From Betaproteobacteria bacterium (GTDB taxonomy: Bacteria > Pseudomonadota > Gammaproteobacteria > Burkholderiales > JAEUOS01): a DNA stretch of 64,000 nt. A program made the position numbers and the translations under genes. Shown one piece after another: positions 51,269 through 60,611 of this stretch; the stretch's first letter is position 1, and each line of letters begins with the position of its first letter. Where the stretch lies: contig JAQGMJ010000013.1 of the NCBI GenBank assembly GCA_028292405.1, positions 32,237-96,236 on the forward strand, given 5' to 3'. The notes under the pieces were generated by a model. That model made no database searches. It was not told the DNA's origin and was given only the letters and a program-made list of their open reading frames with translations.

Positions 51269-52558
51269 ATGGCCGACAGAAAATTCTCGTTCGAGACGCT
51301 TGCCCTGCACGCCGGGCAGATTCCCGACCCCGCCACCGGCGCGCGCGCCGTGCCGCTGTACCAGACCACCTCCTTCGTCTTCGACTCCGCCGAGCACGCC
51401 GCCAGCTTGTTCAACCTGCAGACCTTCGGCAACGTCTATACGCGCCTGTCCAATCCCACCACGGCGGTGTTCGAGGAGCGTGTCGCCGCGCTGGAGAACG
51501 GCCGTGCGGCGCTTGCCACCGCCAGCGGCCTGGCGGCGCAGATGACGGCCATCCTCGCCATCCTGAAAGAAGGCGACGAGATCGTCTCGGCCAGCACGCT
51601 CTACGGCGGCACCATCGGCCAGTTCGGCGCCGGCTTCGAGCGCATGGGCATCCGCACGACATTCGTCGATCCGGAAGATCCCGAGAACTTCCGCCGCGCG
51701 CTCACGTCCAAAACCAAGCTGCTGTACGCCGAGACTCTCGGCAACCCCTTGATCAACGTGCTGGACATCGAGGCGGTGGCGAAAATCGCCCACGATGCCG
51801 GGCTGCCGTTGATGATCGACAACACCATTCCCTCCCCCTACCTGTGCCGCCCCTTCGACTTCGGCGCCGACATCGTGGTGCACTCGGCTACCAAGTACAT
51901 GGGCGGCCACGGCACCTCGATGGGCGGGGTGATCGTCGAATCGGGCAAGTTCAACTGGGCCAACGGCAACTTCCCGGAGATGACCGAGCCCTCGCGCGGC
52001 TATCACGGCGTGCGCTTTTACGAAACCTTCGGCGACTTCGGCTACACCATGAAGGCGCGCATGGAAGTGCTGCGCACCTTCGGCCCGGCGATCGCGCCGT
52101 TCAACGCCTGGATGCTGCTGCAAGGCCTTGAAACGCTGCACGTGCGGATGGACCGCCATGTGGAAAACGCGCAAAAGGTGGCGGAGTTTCTCGAGGCGCA
52201 CCCGCTGGTGTCCTGGGTCAGCTATCCCGGCTTGAAGTCGAACAAGTACCACCAGTTGGCAAAGAAATACCTGCCGCGCGGCGCTTCCGCCGTCATGGCC
52301 TTCGGCGTCAAGGGCGGGCTTGCCGCGGGCGAAAAATTCATCGAGGCGGCGCAGTTCATGAGCCACCTCGCCAACATCGGCGACGCCAAGACCCTGATCA
52401 TCCACCCCGGCTCGACCACCCACCGCCAGCTGTCGGAAGAAGAGCAGGTGAAGGCCGGGGTCTCGCCGGACATGATTCGCCTTTCCGTCGGCATCGAAAA
52501 TGTGGACGACATCCTCTGGGACCTGGACCAGGCCCTGGCGGCTTCGCAAAAGAAGTAG
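51269..52558 (+). CDS. O-acetylhomoserine aminocarboxypropyltransferase/sulfhydrylase
   Basis: FETLALHAGQIPDPATGARAVPLYQTTSFVFDSAEHAASLFNLQ; HSATKYMGGHGTSMGG; IHPGSTTHRQLSEEEQ. Confidence 0.94.
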   Translation: MADRKFSFETLALHAGQIPDPATGARAVPLYQTTSFVFDSAEHAASLFNLQTFGNVYTRLSNPTTAVFEERVAALENGRAALATASGLAAQMTAILAILKEGDEIVSASTLYGGTIGQFGAGFERMGIRTTFVDPEDPENFRRALTSKTKLLYAETLGNPLINVLDIEAVAKIAHDAGLPLMIDNTIPSPYLCRPFDFGADIVVHSATKYMGGHGTSMGGVIVESGKFNWANGNFPEMTEPSRGYHGVRFYETFGDFGYTMKARMEVLRTFGPAIAPFNAWMLLQGLETLHVRMDRHVENAQKVAEFLEAHPLVSWVSYPGLKSNKYHQLAKKYLPRGASAVMAFGVKGGLAAGEKFIEAAQFMSHLANIGDAKTLIIHPGSTTHRQLSEEEQVKAGVSPDMIRLSVGIENVDDILWDLDQALAASQKK

Positions 52559-52593
52559 CCGGTCCACACGGGCCGGCAAGCAAGGAGAGTTAC

Positions 52594-53139
52594 ATGCAAC
52601 TCGCAGACAGCGAGCAGTTGATCACCGAAGTGCCGCTGGGTCCGGTGGCTTTCAGCGGCACCCTGGCGCTGACCGACCGGCGCCTGCTGGCCAGCGCCCC
52701 CGGCTATGAGGAAAGCATTCCGCTCAAGGCAGTCGCCTCGGTGCGCAGCGCCTATTTGCGCGATTTCACTGCCATCATCGTCGGCGTGATCCTGCTGGTG
52801 GTGGGATTGGGCTTCGGCTCGGCCTACAAATCGCTGGAGACGGCGGTCAATGGCCTGGCTTATTCCGCGCAGCGCCGGCTCTCCGACAAGGGGCCGCCCA
52901 CCGCCGACCAGGGCGACAGCGAAATGATTTACGGCCGCTACATCAACATCCCGGCAGGGCTGATCTGGGTGCTGATGCTGCCGCTGCTCGGCTGGGGCGG
53001 CTACAAGGTCTATCGCGGCGTGGTCGGCGAAACCGAACTGGTGGTCGGTACGGCGGCGGGCGAATTTCGCCGCGTGCGCGACGGCAAGCGCGCCGATTTT
53101 CAGGACTTTGTTGAAGAGGTCGGCAGGCGGCTGCCTTAG
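52594..53139 (+). CDS. hypothetical membrane protein, two TM segments flanked by PH-like soluble parts
   Basis: ORF with good start context (aaggagagttacATG); TM segments TAIIVGVILLVVGLGFGSAY and GLIWVLMLPLLGWGGYKVY. Confidence 0.75.
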   Translation: MQLADSEQLITEVPLGPVAFSGTLALTDRRLLASAPGYEESIPLKAVASVRSAYLRDFTAIIVGVILLVVGLGFGSAYKSLETAVNGLAYSAQRRLSDKGPPTADQGDSEMIYGRYINIPAGLIWVLMLPLLGWGGYKVYRGVVGETELVVGTAAGEFRRVRDGKRADFQDFVEEVGRRLP

Positions 53140-53211
53140 GGAGGTCGGCAGGCGAGAGGTCAGGCGACTGACCCGGCAGGCGGCGTGGCCACCTGCATTA
53201 CCTGCGGACGT

Positions 53212-54603
53212 TCAGGCGCCGGGCTTGCGGCCCAGGCCGCCCAGCAGGGCGGCAACAGCGGGCTTTTTCGCGCCCGTAGCCGGCTTGGGCGCTTCGGCGG
53301 CGGACTTGCCTTCGGCCGCTGCTGCCGCCGAAGGCTCGTAAGGCTTGAGGAACCAGGGGTCGACCTGCACCTTGTTCTTTTGCTGCCGCGAGGAATGGTC
53401 GCGGTCGAAGCGGCCGTGGCGGCGCTCGTGGGCGGCGGCATGGAATGCCGGCTCTGCGGCGGCGGCCTCGAAACCCTTGGCGCTGACCCGCTCGATATCT
53501 TTCTTGATCAGCTTTTCGATGTCGATCAGGTACTTTTCTTCATCCGGGGCAAACAGCGAAATCGCGTCGCCCTCGGCGCCGGCGCGGCCGGTGCGGCCGA
53601 TGCGGTGCACATAATCTTCCGGCGCATGCGGCAGGTCGTAATTGATCACGCAAGGCATTTCCTGGATGTCCAGGCCGCGCGCGGCCACGTCGGTGGCCAC
53701 CAGCAGCGTGATCTCGCCGCTCTTGAAGCGGTTCAGCGCCAGGATGCGCTCGCCCTGCGACTTGTCGCCATGGATGGCGTCGGCTTTCAGGCCCTTTTGT
53801 TCCAGGTAGCGCGCCAGGCGCGCGGTGCCCAGCTTGGTGTTGGAGAAGATGATCGCCTGGCTGATCTTCTTCTCCTCCACCAGGTGCACCAGCAAGGTCT
53901 TTTTCTCGTCGTCGGCCACCGCGTAGGCAACCTGGCGCACGGTGTCGGCGGTCTGGTTGCGCCGCGCCACCTCGATGGTCTGCGGATTGCGCAGAATGCC
54001 GCCGGCCAGGCGCTTGATTTCTTCGGAGAATGTCGCCGAGAACAGCAGGTTCTGGCGTTTTTGCGGCAGCAGGGCGACGATGCGCTTGATATCCGGCATG
54101 AAGCCCATGTCGAGCATGCGGTCGGCTTCGTCCAGCACCAGCATCTGCACCTGGCCCAGGTTCACGCTCTTTTGCTCGATGTGATCGAGCAGGCGGCCCG
54201 GCGTGGCGATCAACACCTCGACCCCGGCGCGCACGATCTTCAGCTGCGGGGCAATGTCCACGCCGCCGTAGACGCAGGTGGAGCGGATCTGCAAATATTT
54301 GCCGTAAGTGGCGACCGATTCGGCCACCTGCAGCGCCAGTTCGCGGGTCGGCAGCAGGATCAGCGCGCGCACCGGATGCCGCGCCGGCGAAGGCGAGACG
54401 TTCTGATTGGGTTTCAGCAGTTGGAGGATCGGCAGGGTAAAGCCGGCTGTCTTGCCGGTGCCGGTCTGCGCCGCGCCCATCACGTCGCCGCCTTGCAGCA
54501 CCACGGGAATGGCCTGCGCCTGGATCGGCGTGGGTTCGGTATAGCCTTCTTCGGCAATGGCGCGCAGCAGCTCCGGCGCCAGGCCGAAGGAATCAAAAGA
54601 CAT
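53212..54603 (-). CDS. DEAD-box RNA helicase (RhlE-like)
   Basis: Q-motif [80 protein letters not shown]. Start at ATG 54603. Confidence 0.95.
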   Translation of the reverse strand: MSFDSFGLAPELLRAIAEEGYTEPTPIQAQAIPVVLQGGDVMGAAQTGTGKTAGFTLPILQLLKPNQNVSPSPARHPVRALILLPTRELALQVAESVATYGKYLQIRSTCVYGGVDIAPQLKIVRAGVEVLIATPGRLLDHIEQKSVNLGQVQMLVLDEADRMLDMGFMPDIKRIVALLPQKRQNLLFSATFSEEIKRLAGGILRNPQTIEVARRNQTADTVRQVAYAVADDEKKTLLVHLVEEKKISQAIIFSNTKLGTARLARYLEQKGLKADAIHGDKSQGERILALNRFKSGEITLLVATDVAARGLDIQEMPCVINYDLPHAPEDYVHRIGRTGRAGAEGDAISLFAPDEEKYLIDIEKLIKKDIERVSAKGFEAAAAEPAFHAAAHERRHGRFDRDHSSRQQKNKVQVDPWFLKPYEPSAAAAAEGKSAAEAPKPATGAKKPAVAALLGGLGRKPGA

Positions 54604-54722
54604 GGATAACTCTCGAATCGAAGGCGCTAGGCCGGATGGGCTGGGGGCGGGCCGCAATGGCGACAACCCGGGCGCGGTGGGTGAGACAACGTATCATCAA
54701 ACCCTACATTGTACTCCTGTGC

Positions 54723-54744
54723 GCCGCTCCCCGCCGGGAGCGGC
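54723..54744 (-). terminator. hairpin downstream of the SDR gene (possible terminator, no T-run)
   Basis: GCCGCTCCC-CGCC-GGGAGCGGC perfect 9-bp stem. Confidence 0.4.
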
Positions 54745-54777
54745 CCGGGTCACAAATCCGAGGGCAGAAGCCCAGGC

Positions 54778-55536
54778 TCAAGAACCGAGGTAGGCGCCGC
54801 CGTTGACGTGGATGGTCTGACCGGTGGTGTATTGCCCGCCGGGCCCCACCAGCCAGAGCACGGCCGACGCGATATCGTCCGGCGCGCCGCGCCGCGCCAG
54901 CAGGTTATGCGGCGTGCCCTGGTGGCGCGCCTGCGGCTTGGAAGACCCGCCGCCGCGCACCGTGGCGATCATCCCCGGCACCACGCAGTTGATGGTGACG
55001 CCGACCGGCGCGCCTTCGTGCGCCAGCCCGCGGGTGAAGCCCACCAGCGCCGCTTTCGCGGCCGTCACGTGGGCGCGCTCGGCCGCGCCGATGTGCGCGG
55101 TCAGCCCGCCCAGGTTGATCACGCTGCCGCCCGCCTTGGCCAGCCAGGGCCAGGCCGCCTGAGTGCAATGGAAGGCGCCGTCCACGCTGGCCTCGAAGGC
55201 GCCGCGCCAGTCGGCATAGGTCAGCTCGGGAAAGGGCGCTTCCAGGCGGGTGGCCGCATTGTTGACCAAAATTTCCAGCCCGCCGAACTGCGCGGCTACC
55301 TGCGCGACCATCGCATCGACGGCCGGGCGGTCGGTAATGTCGGCCTGCACGAGCAGGCTGCGGCCGCCGGCAGCGGTGATTTCCTCGACGACGGCGCGGC
55401 CGTCATCGACGCTGCCGCGCACGTGCACGGCCACTGCGGCGCCGGCATCGGCCAGCATCAGGGCAATGGCGCGGCCGATGTTGCGGCCGGCGCCGGTGAT
55501 GAGCGCGGTCTTGCCCGCGAGCGGTTTTGCGTTCAT
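54778..55536 (-). CDS. SDR family oxidoreductase
   Basis: KTALITGAGRNIGRAIALMLADAGAAVAVHVRG; ILVNNAATR; Rossmann/SDR fold. Confidence 0.9.
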   Translation of the reverse strand: MNAKPLAGKTALITGAGRNIGRAIALMLADAGAAVAVHVRGSVDDGRAVVEEITAAGGRSLLVQADITDRPAVDAMVAQVAAQFGGLEILVNNAATRLEAPFPELTYADWRGAFEASVDGAFHCTQAAWPWLAKAGGSVINLGGLTAHIGAAERAHVTAAKAALVGFTRGLAHEGAPVGVTINCVVPGMIATVRGGGSSKPQARHQGTPHNLLARRGAPDDIASAVLWLVGPGGQYTTGQTIHVNGGAYLGS

Positions 55537-55539
55537 GAC

Positions 55540-56910
55540 TTAGTGCCTGAGTGCTGAAAGATCAACCTGCTTGGTCGCCGGCACGCCGCGCAGCACCTGC
55601 AGCGCGGCCCCTGCCTCGGGTGCCGACCAGCCGCCATAGACACAATTGGCGCGGAATTTCGCTTCGAGTGCCGCCGGCGTCATCGGCTCCTCGACGCCGC
55701 CGCGGAAATGCCCCTGGCGCGCCTCGCGCACGCTGCCGTCCTTCAGCGTTACCTTCACATGTCCGGTGAAACGCGCCGGATACGGATTGGCCGGATCGAC
55801 CACGTAATGCACCTTGGCAGCCAGCGCGCGCACTTTCGCATCGTGCACCACGCTCTCTTCGTAATCGGCCAGGCCGGCGTCGTTGCGCAGCATGCCCACG
55901 GCGATCGCATAGGGAATGCTGAACTTGGCGGAGTAGCCGTTCACCGGCGCCTGCTTGGACGCCAGCGGCTCCCACAGGCGGTGCAAAATGCCCTCGGCGG
56001 TCTCGCATTCGATACGGGCGATGTCCTCAACCTTCAGCCCCTCGTGCACCAGCCTGCGCGCACAGTCGATGTAGGGATGCGCCATGGTGCCGCAAGCGTA
56101 AGGCTTGAAAGCGATACCTGATGATATCCAGTGTTCCCCCACGCCCTGCATCATGCCTTCGATGTTGCCTTCATTCGTATTGGCGAAGGCGTGGAAAAAA
56201 CTGTGCTCGCCCTCGAACAGGGTGCGCGGCCCGGTGAAACCAGCCTGCGCCATGCGCGCCGCGCGATAACCCGACTGCGCCGCCCAGCCGGGATGCATGC
56301 GCTTGGTCCATGCGCCTTCGGCCAGGTACTCGATGATCCCGGCGGACATGCTGCCGGCGATGCCCAGCGCATTGACCCACTGCTCTTTCGACAGCTTCAG
56401 CGCGGTGGCCACGCCCGCGGCCGCGCCCAGCGCCCCGAACACCGCAGTGGGATGAAAGCCCGCCTTGTGGGTGCGCGTCGGCGCCACGATAGGCAGGCGG
56501 CAGGTCAACTCGCAGCCGACGGCGATGCCGCGCATCATGTCGCTGCCTGAAAGCTGGTGTTGCTCGGCCGCGGCCAGCAGTGCGGGAATGATCACCGCGC
56601 CCGCATGCACCGGGCCGCCCTCGAAGGTGTCGTCGTAGTCCTCGCCGTGCGAGGCGGTGCCGTTGCACAGCGCCGCAGTGGCCAGGTTCCATGCGCCGGC
56701 GTGGCCGATCATGGTGCAGGTGCCGGCCTCGCTGGTGGCGGCGACGGTGGCCTTGACGTAGTCGGCATTGCGCGCGGCCACGCACAGGCCGGCGATGTCG
56801 GTCATCACCGCCTCGCACATGGCGGCGAGCTTGGGCGGTAGCGCGGCGGGCGTGCCGGCGAAGGCCTCCGCCAGTTGTTCGGAAACGGAGACTTGGGGCA
56901 GGTTTTTCAT
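55540..56910 (-). CDS. MmgE/PrpD family protein
   Basis: ATAALCNGTASHGEDYDDTFEGGPVHAGAVIIPALLAAAEQ; FHPTAVFGALGAAAGVATALKLS; start at ATG 56910. Confidence 0.92.
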   Translation of the reverse strand: MKNLPQVSVSEQLAEAFAGTPAALPPKLAAMCEAVMTDIAGLCVAARNADYVKATVAATSEAGTCTMIGHAGAWNLATAALCNGTASHGEDYDDTFEGGPVHAGAVIIPALLAAAEQHQLSGSDMMRGIAVGCELTCRLPIVAPTRTHKAGFHPTAVFGALGAAAGVATALKLSKEQWVNALGIAGSMSAGIIEYLAEGAWTKRMHPGWAAQSGYRAARMAQAGFTGPRTLFEGEHSFFHAFANTNEGNIEGMMQGVGEHWISSGIAFKPYACGTMAHPYIDCARRLVHEGLKVEDIARIECETAEGILHRLWEPLASKQAPVNGYSAKFSIPYAIAVGMLRNDAGLADYEESVVHDAKVRALAAKVHYVVDPANPYPARFTGHVKVTLKDGSVREARQGHFRGGVEEPMTPAALEAKFRANCVYGGWSAPEAGAALQVLRGVPATKQVDLSALRH

Positions 56911-56969
56911 CGGAAGCTCGGAAATGTCGCAAGGCTGCCGGCGCGCTGCGCCGGCAAGGTTTGGTCGGG

Positions 56970-57974
56970 TCAGTCGGTCAGCTGGATCTTGTTGGCGCGC
57001 GCCACCTTGGTCCAATGCGCGACTTCCGCGCTGATGTACTTGCCGAACTGGTCCGGGCTCATCGGCATGGTGTCGAGCGCCTCGGCCGAAAGCTTCTCCT
57101 TGAAGTCCGGCTGGGCGAGGATCTTGTTGATTTCGGTATTGAGCTTGGTGATGATCGGCTGCGGCAGCTTGGCCGGGCCGACGATGCCGTACCAGGTCAG
57201 GCCCTCGAAATCCTCGTAGCCCAGCTCCTTGAAGGTCGGCACATCGGGCAGGATCGGGTGACGCTTGGCCCCGGTGACGGCCAGCGGCCGCGCGGCGCCC
57301 GAGCGCACATGCGGCATGCCCGCGGCCAGGCCGGGGAAAATCGACATCACCTGGCCGCCCATCAGGTCGATGAAGGCCTGGCCGATGCTGCGGTAGGGCA
57401 CCGACAGGCTGGGGAAATTCGCAGCTGCCTTGAACTGCTCCATCACCAGGTGGTTCAGCGTGCCCTTGCCCGAGGTGCCATAGTTCATATCGCCGGCATG
57501 GGCGCGCGCATAGGCGACGAATTCCTTCACGGTCTTCACCGGCAACGAGGAGCGCACGATCAACAGGTTGGGGGTGCCGCCGATCATCCCGATCGGCGAA
57601 AAATCCTTCACCGGGTCATACGGCACCTTCTTTACCGCCGGGTTGGTGGCATGGGTGGCGACGTAGCCGATCTCCAGGGTATAGCCGTCCGCCGGCGCAT
57701 GCGCCGCGGTTTCGGTAGCGATTGCCCCGCCGGCGCCGGCAATGTTGTCGATCACCACCGGCTGGCCCAGGACCTTGCCCAGGCGGTCGGCGAGAATGCG
57801 TCCGATCAGGTCGACGCCGCCGCCCGGTGCCTGCGGCGCGATCAGGCGGATCGCATGGTTCGGATAGTTGTCCTGTGCGGCGGCCGGCAGGCTAGCGGCG
57901 GCGATGGCCATTCCGGCTGCGCCCAGGGCGCACCGCATCCAGTGCATGGGAAAACGAATAGGGGCATTTTTCAT
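56970..57974 (-). CDS. tripartite tricarboxylate transporter substrate-binding protein (Bug family)
   Basis: Signal peptide; YPNHAIRLIAPQAPGGGVDLIGRILADRLGKVLGQPVVIDNIAGAGGAIATETAAHAPADGYTL. Confidence 0.95.
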   Translation of the reverse strand: MKNAPIRFPMHWMRCALGAAGMAIAAASLPAAAQDNYPNHAIRLIAPQAPGGGVDLIGRILADRLGKVLGQPVVIDNIAGAGGAIATETAAHAPADGYTLEIGYVATHATNPAVKKVPYDPVKDFSPIGMIGGTPNLLIVRSSLPVKTVKEFVAYARAHAGDMNYGTSGKGTLNHLVMEQFKAAANFPSLSVPYRSIGQAFIDLMGGQVMSIFPGLAAGMPHVRSGAARPLAVTGAKRHPILPDVPTFKELGYEDFEGLTWYGIVGPAKLPQPIITKLNTEINKILAQPDFKEKLSAEALDTMPMSPDQFGKYISAEVAHWTKVARANKIQLTD

Positions 57975-58181
57975 GGGGCGCGATTATGGCATGCGTCAGC
58001 GGGGCGGCGCTGCGCAAATGCAGCAAATGGAGCATAAGAAAATCCGAGCGCGTTCGCTCTACGGCAGGCGCTGCGGCCGGCAATCGAGGTAGGCCGGTGG
58101 CCTTCGCCCGAGCGGATTAAAGCTTATTAATTTCCGCGTCGACGAGCACGGTTGCCGTTGCCGGCAATGCTGCCTGCGGCT

Positions 58182-58523
58182 TCAGCGCGAACGCTTTTGT
58201 GCGCCGTCAAGCTCACGCAGGGCGCGGTTTTCCGCATTGCGCGCGGCCGACAGGCGTTGCTGCGCGGCAAGGACTTCCCGATGCGAAGTATCGATCTCGA
58301 CCTGCGCGGCCTTCAGGTTGTCTTCGGCGCGCTTCAGGCGGCGGTCCGCCTGCTGGGCCGCGGACTCCGCGCGCCGTGTTTCATGGCCGGCGGCATCGGC
58401 GGCGCGGCGTGCCCGATCCGCCTCGCTCACCGGCTGGGCCTGGCCGCAGACTGGCGCCAGGAATAGCGCCAACAATAAAGCCTGCAGCCAGGGGAAAATG
58501 GTGTGGGAAGACGCGATTCGCAT
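58182..58523 (-). CDS. small secreted coiled-coil hypothetical protein
   Basis: Signal peptide-like MRIASSHTIFPWLQALLLALFLAPVCGQAQP then Ala/Arg/Glu-rich heptad-like helix. Confidence 0.6.
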   Translation of the reverse strand: MRIASSHTIFPWLQALLLALFLAPVCGQAQPVSEADRARRAADAAGHETRRAESAAQQADRRLKRAEDNLKAAQVEIDTSHREVLAAQQRLSAARNAENRALRELDGAQKRSR

Positions 58524-58627
58524 GGGAAGGAATTATTGCACGGCCAAATTCGCCGGCTCTGCTAATGGCGAAAATTTGAGCTTGCAGCTTCAGTGGGACA
58601 GCAGTTTGGCCGGCGGCAAAACTGCTG

Positions 58628-58642
58628 GCACCACAAAGGTGC
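58628..58642. promoter_or_regulatory. NtrC-type enhancer site 1 upstream of glnA
   Basis: Perfect dyad GCACC-ACAAA-GGTGC, matching the NtrC GCACC-N5-GGTGC pattern. Confidence 0.8.
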
Positions 58643-58657
58643 GGAAATTTTCTCAAT

Positions 58658-58672
58658 GCACCATAAAGGTGT
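58658..58672. promoter_or_regulatory. NtrC-type enhancer site 2 upstream of glnA
   Basis: GCACC-ATAAA-GGTGT, centre 30 bp from site 1. Confidence 0.75.
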
Positions 58673-58828
58673 GATGCCGGCGAGCCGATTTGGTGCGCCT
58701 TTGTGGCACAATGCGCGGCGGCTTTTGCGGCCCGATTTTGTGCGGCGTTTTTCGAAAAACCGGCTTGCCCCAGCCAGCCGACGGAAGCAAAGAAGGGCAA
58801 GTGCGCGCTCTGTGCCCGGTCAATTGCG

Positions 58829-58844
58829 TGGCACAAAAAGTGCT
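58829..58844 (+). promoter_or_regulatory. sigma54 (-24/-12) promoter of glnA
   Basis: TGGCACAAAAAGTGCT: GG-N10-GC spacing, close to TGGCACG-N4-TTGCW; glnA ATG at 58910. Confidence 0.8.
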
Positions 58845-58909
58845 TTTCCCTCTCGGCGCTTGAACGACCCCCGTGACTCGCTACTATCGAACTACCAGGA
58901 GATATAAAA

Positions 58910-60328
58910 ATGGCAACGACTGCCAAAGATGTCTTGAAAATGGCCAAAGACAACGAAGTCAAGTTCGTTGACTTTCGTTTTACCGACACCAAGGGCAAGG
59001 AACAACACGTTTCCGTGCCGGTGAAGGCTTTCGACGAGGACAAATTCATCGGCGGCCACGCCTTCGACGGCTCGTCGATTGCCGGCTGGAAGGGCATTGA
59101 AGCGTCGGACATGCTGCTCATGCCCGATCCCAACACCGCCCACATGGACCCGTTCACCGACGAGAACACGCTGATCCTGACCTGCGACGTGCTCGAGCCC
59201 TCGACCGGCAAAGGCTATGACCGCGACCCGCGCTCGCTGGGCAACCGCGCCGAAGCCTACCTGAAGGCGAGCGGCATCGGCGACGTCTCCTACTTTGGTC
59301 CGGAACCCGAATTCTTCATTTTTGACTCCGTCGCGTGGTCGGTCGACATGTCCGGCTCCTCCTGCAAGGTGTGGTCCTCCGAAGCCGGCTGGGACACCGA
59401 TGCGCGCATCGAAGGCCAGGGCAACGTCGGCCACCGTCCCGCGGTCAAGGGCGGCTACTTCCCGGTGGCCCCGATCGACCAGCTGCAGGACATGCGTTCC
59501 GAAATGTGCCTGTTGCTCGAGCAACAGGGCGTCGAAGTCGAAGTGCACCACCACGAAGTGGCGACCGCCGGCCAGTGCGAAATCGGCACCAAGTTCGCTT
59601 CGCTGGTGCAGCGCGCCGACTGGAACCAGATCCTCAAGTACACGGTAGCCAACGTCGCCCACGCCTACGGCAAGACCGCGACCTTCATGCCCAAGCCGAT
59701 CGTCGGCGACAACGGCTCCGGCATGCACGTGCACCAGTCGGTCTGGAAGGACGGCAAGAACCTGTTCGCCGGCGACGGCTATGCCGGCCTGTCCGAGTTC
59801 GCGCTGTACTACATCGGCGGCATCATCAAGCATGCCCGCGCGCTCAACGCCATCACCAACTCGACCACCAACTCGTACAAGCGCCTGGTCCCCGGCTTCG
59901 AAGCCCCGGTCAAGCTGGCCTACTCGGCCCGCAACCGTTCCGCCTCGATCCGCATTCCATACGTGCCGAACCCGAAGGGCCGCCGCATCGAAGTGCGCTT
60001 CCCGGACCCCCTGTCGAACCCGTACCTGGCCTTCTCGGCCATGCTGATGGCGGGCCTGGACGGCGTGCAGAACAAGATCCACCCGGGCGAGCCGTCCGAC
60101 AAGAACCTCTACGACCTTCCGCCGGAAGAAGACGCGAAGATCCCGACCGTCTGCTCCAGCCTGGAACAGGCCCTCGAGTATCTGGACCGCGACCGCGAGT
60201 TCCTGACCCGCGGCGGTGTGTTCTCCAACGAAGCGATCGACGCCTACATCGAACTGAAGATGAACGACGTCACCCGCTTCCGCATGACCACCCACCCGGT
60301 GGAATACGACATGTACTACAGCATGTAA
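58910..60328 (+). CDS. glnA: glutamine synthetase type I
   Basis: [54 protein letters not shown]; adenylylation-loop NLYDLPPEE. Confidence 0.98.
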   Translation: MATTAKDVLKMAKDNEVKFVDFRFTDTKGKEQHVSVPVKAFDEDKFIGGHAFDGSSIAGWKGIEASDMLLMPDPNTAHMDPFTDENTLILTCDVLEPSTGKGYDRDPRSLGNRAEAYLKASGIGDVSYFGPEPEFFIFDSVAWSVDMSGSSCKVWSSEAGWDTDARIEGQGNVGHRPAVKGGYFPVAPIDQLQDMRSEMCLLLEQQGVEVEVHHHEVATAGQCEIGTKFASLVQRADWNQILKYTVANVAHAYGKTATFMPKPIVGDNGSGMHVHQSVWKDGKNLFAGDGYAGLSEFALYYIGGIIKHARALNAITNSTTNSYKRLVPGFEAPVKLAYSARNRSASIRIPYVPNPKGRRIEVRFPDPLSNPYLAFSAMLMAGLDGVQNKIHPGEPSDKNLYDLPPEEDAKIPTVCSSLEQALEYLDRDREFLTRGGVFSNEAIDAYIELKMNDVTRFRMTTHPVEYDMYYSM

Positions 60329-60347
60329 AGATTTTTAACGCATGCGG

Positions 60348-60377
60348 ACGGCGCGCCCTCGGGCGCGCCGTTTTTTT
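60348..60377 (+). terminator. Rho-independent terminator after glnA
   Basis: ACGGCGCGCCC-TC-GGGCGCGCCGT followed by TTTTTT. Confidence 0.9.
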
Positions 60378-60611
60378 GGCAGGCATCGGCGAGCCGCAAG
60401 GCCCTGGCTTGCCGAAAGTTTTAATATGTAAAATCATGCAGTTGGAGCTGGATTTTCATGTAGACTTCAATTGCTGTGTCCGCCGATGGCGCGGTTCGGC
60501 AATGCGCGGCACCAGATTGGCGACGAGAGCAGGTTCAACCAATGACCGGCCTCGTGCATTATATTTGTCATCCTTGCATGAGTGGCAAGCAGCAACCAAA
60601 GGGAGGCGCTT

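Noticed and set aside
58704-58718. TGGCACAATGCGCGG as an alternative sigma54 promoter
   Set aside because: Spacing gives GG-N10-GG rather than GG-N10-GC; the site at 58829 fits much better.
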